Shown here piece by piece: positions 40,755 to 49,129 of a DNA stretch of 64,000 nt (its first letter is position 1; every line of letters begins with the position of its first letter). A program made the translations under genes and the position numbers. Below the pieces are notes generated by a model. It was given only the letters and a program-made list of their open reading frames with translations. It did no database searches and had not been told where the DNA came from. Source of the DNA: Bacillota bacterium (lineage in GTDB: Bacteria > Bacillota > Clostridia > Lachnospirales > Lachnospiraceae). The stretch spans positions 1 to 64,000 of the forward strand of contig JAEWCQ010000038.1 of assembly GCA_023390555.1 (NCBI GenBank). The letters run 5' to 3'.

Positions 40755-41392
40755 TTGCAATGAAAGATATTTGTTTCGCCTATGATGACAGGGTCGTATT
40801 ATCGCATTTTTCACTGGAAGTAACAAAAGGTGAGACGGTTATATTGAAAGGGCCGAATGGCTGCGGAAAATCGACACTGTTAAAAATGATAAACGGACTG
40901 CTCTTTCCCGAACAGGGAGAGTACTGGTTCGAGGGTGAGGCCATTCATAAGAAATCACTGTCCGATGCACTGTTTACCAAAAAATTTCATCAGAAGATCG
41001 GATATCTCTTCCAGAACGCAGACAGCCAGCTGTTTCATAACTGTGTGGAAGATGAAATCGCTTTCGGACTGGTTCAGATGGGAAAAGATGCAAAAGAGGT
41101 TCAGACGCGTGTAGAAGAAATGCTGGCGCTGATCGGAATTGAGAATTTAAGATACCGGGCACCTTATCACCTGAGCACGGGAGAAAAGAAAAAAGTGGCA
41201 CTTGCCAGTTTATTGGTCGTAAATCCGAAAGTAATTGTGCTCGATGAACCGATCAGCGGGCTGGATCTGGCGGCGCAGGAGTGGATGGTGGCGTTTCTGA
41301 AATGCATGAAACAGGCAGGTAAGACAATCATCATCGCAACGCATAATGAGGAGCTTGCAAAGGAACTGGGGGACCGGGAAATCAGGATGTGA
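40751..41392 (+). CDS. cbiO: ECF transporter ATPase CbiO
   Basis: The 213-aa ATPase has Walker A GPNGCGKST, Q-loop FQNADSQLF, signature STGEKKK, Walker B VIVLDEPISGLD and H-loop THNEE. It is shorter than many CbiO proteins (about 250-280 aa) and lacks the usual C-terminal extension, suggesting a minimal version. It starts at ATG 40751, overlapping cbiQ. The operon ends here. Confidence 0.92.
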   Translation: MIAMKDICFAYDDRVVLSHFSLEVTKGETVILKGPNGCGKSTLLKMINGLLFPEQGEYWFEGEAIHKKSLSDALFTKKFHQKIGYLFQNADSQLFHNCVEDEIAFGLVQMGKDAKEVQTRVEEMLALIGIENLRYRAPYHLSTGEKKKVALASLLVVNPKVIVLDEPISGLDLAAQEWMVAFLKCMKQAGKTIIIATHNEELAKELGDREIRM

Positions 41393-41452
41393 CAGTAGAA
41401 CGGGCAGAAACTTGATGTATTTTAATATTTCGAAAATGATAAAAATAGTAGG

Positions 41453-41481
41453 TTGACATCAATATTTGACTGTGCTACACT
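41453..41481 (+). promoter_or_regulatory. trp operon promoter
   Basis: A perfect TTGACA (41453-41458), a 17-nt spacer and TACACT (41476-41481). Transcription would begin near 41488, at the 5' edge of the T-box leader. Confidence 0.88.
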
Positions 41482-41509
41482 TACCACAACTTAAGTAATT
41501 GAATATTTA

Positions 41510-41876
41510 AAATCTTTGAGCAAAAGTAGTACGCCATGTGATTCTTCACAGAGAGCCGGTGGTGGTGGAAACCGGTAAGATAATTTGGACGGAATGGATT
41601 TGTGAGATGCAAAGTGAACTAATAGTAGCGGATGCCGTGACCTCACGTTATCGAGGACAGATATCGAATCAGAACTCTGACTGATCTTCAGGGGCAAGAT
41701 TCCGTATCGAGAGAGCTTATATAGGATTGGTGGCAGATATTTCCGATTGGAGGTATCTGCTTTTTTGATATTTTTGATCAAAAGGCTGATCTGTTTTCTG
41801 TATAAGGAATGAGGGTGGCACCACGAGTATATCGTCCCTGAAGCAGTCGAAAGACTGTTTCAGGGGCGTTTTTTTT
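41510..41876 (+). promoter_or_regulatory. T-box riboswitch, tryptophan specifier TGG
   Basis: Stem I includes AGAGAGCCGGTGG and specifier context GGAA-TGG-A with TGG at 41595-41597. The T-box core GAGGGTGGCACCACG is at 41811-41825, and the terminator is CGTCCCTGAAGCAGTC (41833-41848), loop GAAA, and GACTGTTTCAGGGGCG (41853-41868), then eight T. Uncharged tRNA-Trp should induce the seven trp genes. The leader is long (about 440 nt), with an extra central hairpin GCAGATATTTCC...GGTATCTGC (about 41731-41760). Confidence 0.93.
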
Positions 41877-41931
41877 CATTTTTCAGGAAATATCTCATTT
41901 TGTAAAAAGGTGAATATAAGGAGGAGAATCC

Positions 41932-43341
41932 ATGAAGCGAATTCGAAAAGTTTATAAAAAAACGGTGAGTATCGTGAACGAGACGGCAATCGGTATGTAT
42001 GAAAATCTGGTCGGTACCAGAAAGGGCTTTCTGTTGGAGAGTTATGACAAAAATTATGACAGGTATACTTTTTTCGGAGAATCACCGGAGGAAATCCTGA
42101 CATCAAGAGGCAATTCCCTCATCATTACAAAAGCAGACGGAGCGCAGGAAATCAGAGAAGGCAATCCGCTGGAGCTTTTAAAAGAATATTACAGTGAATT
42201 CGAAGTACAAAAGGAAAACGACGAATTAAATTTTACCGGCGGGCTTGTTGGCAATCTTGGCTATGATTTCGTACGCTATACCGAAGTGCTGCCGGACAAC
42301 AATCCGGATGAGATTGGAATCGAAACAATCCAGATGATGCTGATGACAAAATTTATCGTTGTGGATCATGTTGCCGAGACACTGACCGGAATTGTACTCG
42401 GTGAAGACAGTGAGGACGGAAGAAGAAAGGCACTGGCCGAGGCTGAGGCCATGATTGAAAAAGCGAGAACCGGAGAACAGCACAGAGAAAAGGAATTTTG
42501 CCACGACGGCAAGATTATCCGGAAGTCTGACAGCCTGAAAGAATATGGAGATAAGGTGGAGCAGATAAAGCGCTATATCCGGGAGGGACATATTTTTCAG
42601 ACTGTATTATCCCAGCGGTGGACAATCGAGACCGCGCAGAAGGGATTTGAACTTTATAAAGAGCTGCGGGAACTAAATCCTTCCCCTTATCTCTATTATT
42701 TTAATTTCGGTGATTTTGAAGTGATTGGAAGTTCGCCGGAGATGATCGTAAAACAGCAGGGAAAAAGAGTTTATACCTGCCCGATCGCCGGAACCAGAAA
42801 AAGAGGAAAAGATGCAAAGGAAGACGAAGCGCTGAGAAACGAGCTGCTGCAGGATGAAAAGGAACGCGCGGAGCATGTCATGCTGGTTGACCTGGCGAGA
42901 AATGATATGGGACGTATCGCGGAATTTGGAACGGTAAAAGTCACACAGTTTATGGAGGTGCAGAATTACTCACATGTCATGCACATCGTATCCATGGTGG
43001 AGGGAAGGAAAAAAGGCGAACATCATCCGCTGGATCTGGTCTCTTCGTTTCTTCCGGCAGGAACCTTGAGCGGAGCACCCAAAATACGCGCAATGGAGAT
43101 TATCGATGAACTGGAGAGTGTACGGCGGGGACTCTACGGAGGGGCAACCGGATATATCGATTTCAGCGGGGACATGGATTTTTGCATTACAATCCGCACA
43201 ATGATCAAAAAAGGAAATCGTGTCTATCTGCAGGCCGGAGCCGGAATTGTCGCAGATTCCGTTCCGGAAAATGAATATCAGGAGTGCTGCAACAAGGTAA
43301 TGGCATTGGCGAAGACGCTGGTTGAGGAGGAAAACTTATGA
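41932..43341 (+). CDS. trpE: Anthranilate synthase component I
   Basis: TrpE converts chorismate and ammonia or glutamine to anthranilate. The 469-aa protein has the feedback motif LLES at 34-37, the chorismate-binding domain with ECAGT-like AGTLSGAPKIRAMEII, and GGATGYIDFSGDMDF. This marks it as TrpE rather than PabB. It is preceded by a Trp T-box and overlaps trpG by 4 nt. Confidence 0.96.
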   Translation: MKRIRKVYKKTVSIVNETAIGMYENLVGTRKGFLLESYDKNYDRYTFFGESPEEILTSRGNSLIITKADGAQEIREGNPLELLKEYYSEFEVQKENDELNFTGGLVGNLGYDFVRYTEVLPDNNPDEIGIETIQMMLMTKFIVVDHVAETLTGIVLGEDSEDGRRKALAEAEAMIEKARTGEQHREKEFCHDGKIIRKSDSLKEYGDKVEQIKRYIREGHIFQTVLSQRWTIETAQKGFELYKELRELNPSPYLYYFNFGDFEVIGSSPEMIVKQQGKRVYTCPIAGTRKRGKDAKEDEALRNELLQDEKERAEHVMLVDLARNDMGRIAEFGTVKVTQFMEVQNYSHVMHIVSMVEGRKKGEHHPLDLVSSFLPAGTLSGAPKIRAMEIIDELESVRRGLYGGATGYIDFSGDMDFCITIRTMIKKGNRVYLQAGAGIVADSVPENEYQECCNKVMALAKTLVEEENL

Positions 43342-43907
43342 TTCTGCTGATTGATAACTACGATTCATTTACTTATAACCTGTATCAGTATATCGGAATC
43401 TTTACGGATGAGATCCGGGTTGTCCGAAACGATAAGATCACACTGGACGAAATCAGAGTCATGCGGCCGGAAAAGATCGTGCTTTCTCCGGGACCGAAAA
43501 GCCCGAAAGAAGCAGGCATCTGTTTGGATCTGGTAAAAGAATTTTATGAAAGTATTCCGATCCTTGGCATTTGTCTTGGTCATCAGTGCATCGGAGAGGC
43601 ACTTGGCGGTACGGTTTCCTACGCAAAAGCGCTGTTCCATGGAAAACAGTCCACGATTTCGCATGACGGAAGCAGCGTCTTTTCCGGCATTGATACGCCG
43701 ATTAAAATTGCAAGATATCATTCGCTGGCGGTACAGCGTGCAAACCTTCCGGAGGAGCTTAGAATTCTTGCTGAGACAGAGGACGGAGAGATTATGGCGA
43801 TGCGTCATAAAAAATATCCGGTCGTGGGATTACAGTTCCATCCGGAATCGATTTATACCGAACATGGAAAACGGATGATAGAGAATTTCATTAACGGAAA
43901 GGCATAG
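43338..43907 (+). CDS. trpG: Anthranilate synthase glutamine amidotransferase
   Basis: The 189-aa glutaminase supplies ammonia to TrpE. It has the nucleophile Cys79 in GICLGHQ and the His-Glu pair in FHPES near residue 170. Overlap with trpE suggests coupling for 1:1 synthesis. In organisms lacking a separate PabA, it may also serve p-aminobenzoate synthesis; that cannot be read here. Confidence 0.96.
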   Translation: MILLIDNYDSFTYNLYQYIGIFTDEIRVVRNDKITLDEIRVMRPEKIVLSPGPKSPKEAGICLDLVKEFYESIPILGICLGHQCIGEALGGTVSYAKALFHGKQSTISHDGSSVFSGIDTPIKIARYHSLAVQRANLPEELRILAETEDGEIMAMRHKKYPVVGLQFHPESIYTEHGKRMIENFINGKA

Positions 43908-43915
43908 GTGATGGA

Positions 43916-44710
43916 ATGATACTGGATGAAATTGTAGCAGATAAACGTAAGAGGCTTGCAGAACTCAAAAAGCAGGTTTCCCGGCAGGAACAGCGAAGGA
44001 TAGCGGAGGAGATGATGCAATCCGCGAAAAAGTCAGGAGAGAAAAGAAGCAGTTTTTATGAAGCGTTGAAAAAGCCGGGTCTTTCGATGATCGGGGAATT
44101 TAAGACTGCCTCTCCAAGTCTTGGAGTCATTCAAAGCCGAATTCCTCTGACTGAGCGGATGGAGGAATACAATGCCTCCGTGGATGCAATTTCCTGTCTG
44201 ACGGAGGAAGACCATTTTCACGGAAGTGCGGAATATTTAAAACAGATACGGAAGTTGTCAGATCTCCCGATTCTACGAAAAGATTTTATGATCGACGAAT
44301 ATCAAATCTATGAGGCAAAAGCCATGGAGGCAGACGCGGTATTGCTCATTGCAGCAATTCTGGATGATACGCAGATGTGTGATTTTTATCAGCTGGCAAG
44401 AGAGCTGGAACTGGATGTACTTGTTGAGACACATGATGAAGCGGAACTGGAGCGGGCGCTTCTGCTCAATCCACGGATCATAGGTGTCAATAATCGGAAT
44501 CTGAAGGATTTTACGATTCATCTGGAGACATCAAAAAGGCTCTCGAAAATGTTACCGGAGGATAAAGTGTTTGTCGCGGAGAGCGGTATTGTAACGGATG
44601 ACGATGTGCGGTTTTTAAAGGAGTGCAGGGTGGATGCCTTTTTGATTGGCAGAGCTTTTATGGAAGCGGCAAATCCGAAAGAACTTGCAAATCACTGGAA
44701 ATCACTGTAG
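43916..44710 (+). CDS. trpC: Indole-3-glycerol phosphate synthase
   Basis: TrpC closes the indole ring by decarboxylation and ring formation. The 264-aa TIM barrel shows GEFKTASPSLGVI, LRKDFMIDEYQIYEA, GVNNRNLKDF and VAESGI, standard IGPS motifs. The start ATG lies 5 nt after an out-of-frame ATG, with AGGTGATGGA as ribosome binding site. trpF follows after 9 nt. Confidence 0.95.
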   Translation: MILDEIVADKRKRLAELKKQVSRQEQRRIAEEMMQSAKKSGEKRSSFYEALKKPGLSMIGEFKTASPSLGVIQSRIPLTERMEEYNASVDAISCLTEEDHFHGSAEYLKQIRKLSDLPILRKDFMIDEYQIYEAKAMEADAVLLIAAILDDTQMCDFYQLARELELDVLVETHDEAELERALLLNPRIIGVNNRNLKDFTIHLETSKRLSKMLPEDKVFVAESGIVTDDDVRFLKECRVDAFLIGRAFMEAANPKELANHWKSL

Positions 44711-44719
44711 GTGAAGCGA

Positions 44720-45364
44720 ATGGATACACAGATTAAAATATGCGGGATTACTTCTGAACAAGAGGCGGAATATCTCAATGAGGCGCAGGCGGATTATGCG
44801 GGATTTGTTTTCTTTGAGAAAAGTAAGCGAAATGTAACGGCAGAGCAGGCAGACCGGATACTGCAGAAGCTGGATGTGCGTATCCGTCGGGTCGCGGTAA
44901 CGGTAAATCCGGATATTGGGCTTGTCAGACAGATAGAATCTGCCGGGTTTTCCATTCTTCAGATTCACGGAGCGCTGGATGAAGCGGTATTTCGGGAAAT
45001 CCGGCTTCCAATCTGGCGGGCAGTTAACATTGCAGATCTAAAAAATGCAGAAGAGCAGATAGAGCGATTAAAGCCGGAAGAGTCAAAGATAACGGGCTAT
45101 GTGGTAGATGCGGCAAGCTACGGAAGCGGCCGGACATTTTCCTGGGAGTCATTTCTGGGAAACCGGGAGGCGGAAGAACTCCTGGTACGTTTCAGACGTA
45201 AGACCTTTGTTCTGGCAGGCGGATTAAGAGCAGAAAATATAGACGAAGCAATGGATCTGTTTTCACCGGATGTGGTGGATGTCAGTTCCGGTGTAGAGGG
45301 AAACCAGGGAAAAGAAAAAACAAAAATAACAGAATTTGTAAGAAAGGTGCGGAAACATGGATAA
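44720..45364 (+). CDS. trpF: Phosphoribosylanthranilate isomerase
   Basis: TrpF isomerises phosphoribosylanthranilate. The 214-aa TIM barrel begins QIKICGIT, the family signature with catalytic Cys; ILQIHGALDE, DAASYGSGRTF and DVSSGVEGNQG complete it. A GTG at 44711 is in frame, but ATG 44720 has GGTGAAGCG as ribosome binding site. The end overlaps trpB by 8 nt. Confidence 0.94.
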   Translation: MDTQIKICGITSEQEAEYLNEAQADYAGFVFFEKSKRNVTAEQADRILQKLDVRIRRVAVTVNPDIGLVRQIESAGFSILQIHGALDEAVFREIRLPIWRAVNIADLKNAEEQIERLKPEESKITGYVVDAASYGSGRTFSWESFLGNREAEELLVRFRRKTFVLAGGLRAENIDEAMDLFSPDVVDVSSGVEGNQGKEKTKITEFVRKVRKHG

Positions 45365-46541
45365 GAGATATTATGGAAAATTTGGCGGACAGTATGTAGC
45401 AGAATCATTGATGAACACGTTAGAGGAACTGGACCAGGCGTATGAAGAAGCAATCCGGGATCCGGAATTTATGAAAACCTATCACTACTATATGAAACAG
45501 TATGTCGGCAGAGAAACACCGCTTTATTTTGCGGAACGCATGAGCGAAAAATATGGAACGAAGATCTATTTAAAGCGTGAAGATCTCAATCATACCGGTG
45601 CACACAAAATCAACAATGTCATCGGGCAGATTCTTCTGGCAAAGCGCATGGGCAAGACGAAAGTCATCGCAGAGACCGGAGCCGGGCAGCATGGCGTGGC
45701 GACAGCAACCGGAGCAGCACTTTTTGATATGGAATGTACCGTGTATATGGGTGCGGAAGATATGGAACGACAGGCGCTCAATGTACTTCGCATGGAGATG
45801 CTTGGAGCAAAGGTAGAAAAAGTTGTATCCGGAAGCAATACCTTAAAAGATGCGACCAATGAGGCGATCCGAACCTGGGCAAAAACGGCGGAAGATACGT
45901 TTTATATCATCGGGTCTGCGGTCGGACCCTATCCGTATCCAAAGATGGTGAAGGAATTCCAGAGCATCATCAGCAGAGAGGCCAAGAAGCAGATACTGGA
46001 AGAAGAAGGAAGACTGCCGGATGTGGTCATGGCCTGTGTAGGGGGAGGCTCAAATTCGATCGGTATGTTTGCGGACTTTCTGGAAGAGTCGGATGTAAGA
46101 CTGATCGGCGTAGAGGCTGCAGGGCTTGGAATTGAAACCGGAAAACATGCAAGTGCGATGGCACATGGTGAGCCGGGCGTGCTTCACGGAATGCGCTCCT
46201 ATCTGCTGCAGGATGAGGATGGGAATATCCAGCTGGCACATTCGATTTCCGCAGGTCTGGACTATCCGGGAGTTGGACCGGAGCATGCATATTTACGCGA
46301 TACAAAAAGAGCCGAATATGTGTCAATTACTGATGTAGAAGCAATGGATGCGCTGATGGAACTGAGCAGACTGGAGGGTATCATTCCGGCAATCGAAAGC
46401 GCACATGCCATCGCATACGGGATAAAGCTGGCAAAAGAAATGACGAAAGAGCAGTGTATGATCATCTGTTTGTCGGGACGCGGAGATAAGGACGTTCACA
46501 CAATCGCAGACTATCTGGCAGGCAAGGGCTACCAGAATTAA
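45357..46541 (+). CDS. trpB: Tryptophan synthase beta subunit
   Basis: TrpB joins indole and serine using PLP. The 394-aa protein has PLP Lys84 in LNHTGAHKINN, the phosphate loop GGGSNSIG and the catalytic Glu in AETGAGQHG. It is the standard TrpB1 type, fitting with the adjacent trpA. Starts at ATG 45357 within the trpF end. Confidence 0.97.
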   Translation: MDKRYYGKFGGQYVAESLMNTLEELDQAYEEAIRDPEFMKTYHYYMKQYVGRETPLYFAERMSEKYGTKIYLKREDLNHTGAHKINNVIGQILLAKRMGKTKVIAETGAGQHGVATATGAALFDMECTVYMGAEDMERQALNVLRMEMLGAKVEKVVSGSNTLKDATNEAIRTWAKTAEDTFYIIGSAVGPYPYPKMVKEFQSIISREAKKQILEEEGRLPDVVMACVGGGSNSIGMFADFLEESDVRLIGVEAAGLGIETGKHASAMAHGEPGVLHGMRSYLLQDEDGNIQLAHSISAGLDYPGVGPEHAYLRDTKRAEYVSITDVEAMDALMELSRLEGIIPAIESAHAIAYGIKLAKEMTKEQCMIICLSGRGDKDVHTIADYLAGKGYQN

Positions 46542-46551
46542 GGAGGAGCAT

Positions 46552-47343
46552 ATGAATCGCATTGAGGCAAAATTACAGGAAGTAAAAAAGAAAAAAGAAA
46601 AAGCATTTATTACGTATTTAACAGCGGGACTCCCGGATATGGATGGGATGAAAGCACTGATCCGTGCACAGGAGGAGGCAGGAACCGACGTGCTGGAGCT
46701 TGGAATTCCATTTTCCGATCCGGTTGCGGACGGACCGGTTATTCAGGCAGCCTCTTATAAGGCAATCTGTCAGGGCGTCAATCTCAAAACCGTGTTTCAG
46801 GCGGTGGCTGAGATGCGGGAAGACGGTATCCGGATTCCGATTGTATTCATGATGTACTATAATACGATACTGCATTATGGTGTGGAACCATTTGTCCGAA
46901 AATGTGAAGAGACCGGTGTAGACGGTCTGATTATCCCGGATCTTCCGTTTGAGGAACAGGACGAGATCGGACAGTATCTTGTCGAAGAGACTTCTCCGAT
47001 TCTGATTCAGCTGGTTTCACCGGTATCTGCCGATCGTATTCCGATGCTTCTGGAAGATGCAAGAGGATTTGTATATTGTGTATCTTCGATGGGTGTAACC
47101 GGGCAGGCCGCAGAGTTTCATCGTGAAGTCATCCAGTATCTGGAAAAAGTCAAACAGTCATCTAAGATTCCGGTTATGATGGGTTTTGGAATCCGTACGG
47201 CAGCGGATGTGGATGTGATGAAAGATATGATTGATGGCTGCATTGTCGGTTCCCATTTTATTCAGCTGATGGAAGAAAGTGATTACAATACGGATGTTGC
47301 AACAGAGTATATTGAAACTTTTAAACAGGAACTGAATGCATAG
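46552..47343 (+). CDS. trpA: Tryptophan synthase alpha subunit
   Basis: TrpA cleaves indole-3-glycerol phosphate and channels indole to TrpB. The 263-aa barrel shows LELGIPFSDPVADGPVIQ with catalytic Glu near 50 and Asp near 61, and PDLPFEEQ. GGAGG precedes the start. It lies between trpB and trpD. Confidence 0.96.
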   Translation: MNRIEAKLQEVKKKKEKAFITYLTAGLPDMDGMKALIRAQEEAGTDVLELGIPFSDPVADGPVIQAASYKAICQGVNLKTVFQAVAEMREDGIRIPIVFMMYYNTILHYGVEPFVRKCEETGVDGLIIPDLPFEEQDEIGQYLVEETSPILIQLVSPVSADRIPMLLEDARGFVYCVSSMGVTGQAAEFHREVIQYLEKVKQSSKIPVMMGFGIRTAADVDVMKDMIDGCIVGSHFIQLMEESDYNTDVATEYIETFKQELNA

Positions 47344-47378
47344 ACATAGCATGATCAGATAGGAAAGGAGATCCTAAT

Positions 47379-48401
47379 ATGAGAGAGGCAATTGCAAAAG
47401 TGGCAGATGGACAGAATCTGACCGAAGAAGAGGCAAAGAGAGTTATGAATATCATGCTGAGCGGGGAAGCAACGCAGGCTCAGATCGGTGCTATGCTGAC
47501 TGCTCTGCGTGCAAAAGGAGAGACACTGGACGAACTCGTAGGCTTCGCTTCCGTACTCCGGGATAAGGCAGATACTATTTCCCCAAAGGTTGAAAACTAC
47601 ATCGATCTGGTTGGAACAGGCGGAGACCGTACATTTACATTTAATATTTCCACTACATCGGCATTTGTCGTAGCGGCAGCCGGGCTGCCGGTTGCAAAAC
47701 ACGGTAATCGTTCCATATCTTCGAAAAGCGGTGCAGGAGATGTTCTGGAAGCTCTTGGCGTCAACATCATGGCAGAACCGGAGAAAGTAGAAAAATGTGT
47801 GGAAGAAGCCGGCATTGGCTTTATGTTTGCACAGCTCTTTAATAAGTCGATGAAATATGTGGGGCAGGCAAGAAAAGAGATGGGGATCCGTACCGTATTT
47901 AATATTCTGGGACCGCTGGCAAATCCTTCCCGTGCGAAAAATATGGTAGTGGGTGTCTATGATGCATCTCTTACGGAGAAAATTGCGCTCTGCATGAGCA
48001 GACTCGGTGTGGAACGTGCTTTTGTTGTGGGCGGCAGAGACAATATGGATGAAATCACGACGACAGATGAAACGGTCATCTCCGAAATCAAGGATGGCAA
48101 AGTCACGACATTTACGATTTCACCGGAACAATTTGGATTTGCGCGTGCGACGCTGGAAGATCTGCGCGGAGGAGAAGGCGCAGAAAATGCGAAGATTACC
48201 CGTGCCATTTTAAGCGGAACCGAAACGGGCGCAAAACGCGATATCGTAGTATTGAATGCAGGTGCGACACTCTATGTCGGAGGGCTTGCAGAAAGTATAG
48301 AGTCGGGAATCCGGCTTGCCCAAAAGACGATTGAAAGCGGCAAGGCACTGGAAGTTCTGGAAAAACTGATTCAGCTTTCCAATGCGGAGACAGCTGCTTA
48401 A
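47379..48401 (+). CDS. trpD: Anthranilate phosphoribosyltransferase
   Basis: TrpD attaches phosphoribose to anthranilate. The 340-aa protein has VGTGGDRTFTFNIST (PRPP loop), KHGNRSISSKSGAGDVLEALG and GVYDASLTEKIA. It is the last gene, so the order is trpEGCFBAD rather than the more common trpEGDCFBA. AAAGGAG is upstream. It is followed by a 69-nt gap and a terminator that overlaps the bioY promoter. Confidence 0.96.
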   Translation: MREAIAKVADGQNLTEEEAKRVMNIMLSGEATQAQIGAMLTALRAKGETLDELVGFASVLRDKADTISPKVENYIDLVGTGGDRTFTFNISTTSAFVVAAAGLPVAKHGNRSISSKSGAGDVLEALGVNIMAEPEKVEKCVEEAGIGFMFAQLFNKSMKYVGQARKEMGIRTVFNILGPLANPSRAKNMVVGVYDASLTEKIALCMSRLGVERAFVVGGRDNMDEITTTDETVISEIKDGKVTTFTISPEQFGFARATLEDLRGGEGAENAKITRAILSGTETGAKRDIVVLNAGATLYVGGLAESIESGIRLAQKTIESGKALEVLEKLIQLSNAETAA

Positions 48402-48421
48402 CAGAAACAGGGAATTGAAAA

Positions 48422-48450
48422 TGTAAACCATATACAAATGAAGGTTGACA
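48422..48450. promoter_or_regulatory. BirA-type biotin operator
   Basis: TGTAAACC (48422-48429) and GGTTGACA (48443-48450) are inverted with one mismatch across 13 nt, matching the BirA box of Firmicutes. The right arm includes the -35 TTGACA of the bioY promoter, so biotin-loaded BirA would block RNA polymerase. The gene behind it encodes a biotin transporter. Confidence 0.82.
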
Positions 48451-48473
48451 ATCGAAAAACCAATGATTATAAT
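48445..48473 (+). promoter_or_regulatory. bioY promoter (consensus)
   Basis: Perfect TTGACA (48445-48450), 17-nt spacer, perfect TATAAT (48468-48473). The -35 overlaps the BirA box, and the -10 overlaps the left arm of the trp terminator. Confidence 0.93.
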
Positions 48474-48503
48474 AACCCATGAAACTACCATGGGTTATTT
48501 TTT
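48471..48503 (+). terminator. trp operon terminator overlapping the bioY start
   Basis: AATAACCCATG (48471-48481) and CATGGGTTATT (48489-48499) form an 11-bp stem with a 7-nt loop, followed by T. The predicted bioY transcript starts near 48480, so it lacks most of the left arm and cannot form the hairpin; only trp read-through RNA can. Confidence 0.88.
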
Positions 48504-48583
48504 GCGGAAATATGCAGAACATGCGTATGCCGAAACGCAGAAATCAAAGAAAAAGGGGAAAACCTACAGAAAAAGGAGTAAAA

Positions 48584-49129
48584 ATGAGAGAGAAGAAATT
48601 AACCATCCGACAGATTGCTATGATCGGTGTGATGACTGCGGTCATCTGCATTTTGGCGCCATTTTCCATTCCAATTGGAGTTATTCCGGTTACCTTTACC
48701 AATCTTGCGGTTTACATTTCAATCTATGCACTTGGAAAACAAAAAGGGACTTTGAGCTGTCTGATCTATCTGCTGATCGGACTTGTGGGGATCCCGGTAT
48801 TTTCGGGATTCACAGGAGGACCGGGAAAACTGTTTGGTCCGACCGGAGGATACCTGATCGGGTTTTTATTTATGGCATGGATTGCCGGAATCTTTATCGA
48901 CCGTTTTCAGGAGCGGATGTATCTGTGCTTTTTGGGCATGGTGCTTGGAACGGCGGTCTGTTATCTGCTTGGCACTTCCTGGCTGGCATTTCAGGCATCC
49001 ATGACATTTACACAGGCACTGGCTGCAGGAGTTCTTCCTTTTATACCGGGAGATCTGATCAAGATCATCCTGGCAATGCTCATCGGACCTCAGATCCGCA
49101 AGGCATTGCGTAAGGCAGGATTGTATTAA
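48584..49129 (+). CDS. bioY: Biotin transporter BioY
   Basis: BioY is the biotin-binding S component of an ECF transporter. The 181-aa protein has about six membrane segments and the family motifs PVTFTNLAVYISIYALG and GPTGGYLIGF. ATG 48584 has AGGAGT 5 nt upstream. Longer in-frame starts lie in the leader and are rejected. Its stop TAA overlaps the stop of the convergent CLC gene within TTAA at 49126-49129. Confidence 0.95.
   Translation: MREKKLTIRQIAMIGVMTAVICILAPFSIPIGVIPVTFTNLAVYISIYALGKQKGTLSCLIYLLIGLVGIPVFSGFTGGPGKLFGPTGGYLIGFLFMAWIAGIFIDRFQERMYLCFLGMVLGTAVCYLLGTSWLAFQASMTFTQALAAGVLPFIPGDLIKIILAMLIGPQIRKALRKAGLY

Noticed and set aside
48445..49113. 222-codon ORF overlapping bioY
   Set aside because: It is another frame of bioY; the bioY frame has the family motifs, ribosome binding site and length.
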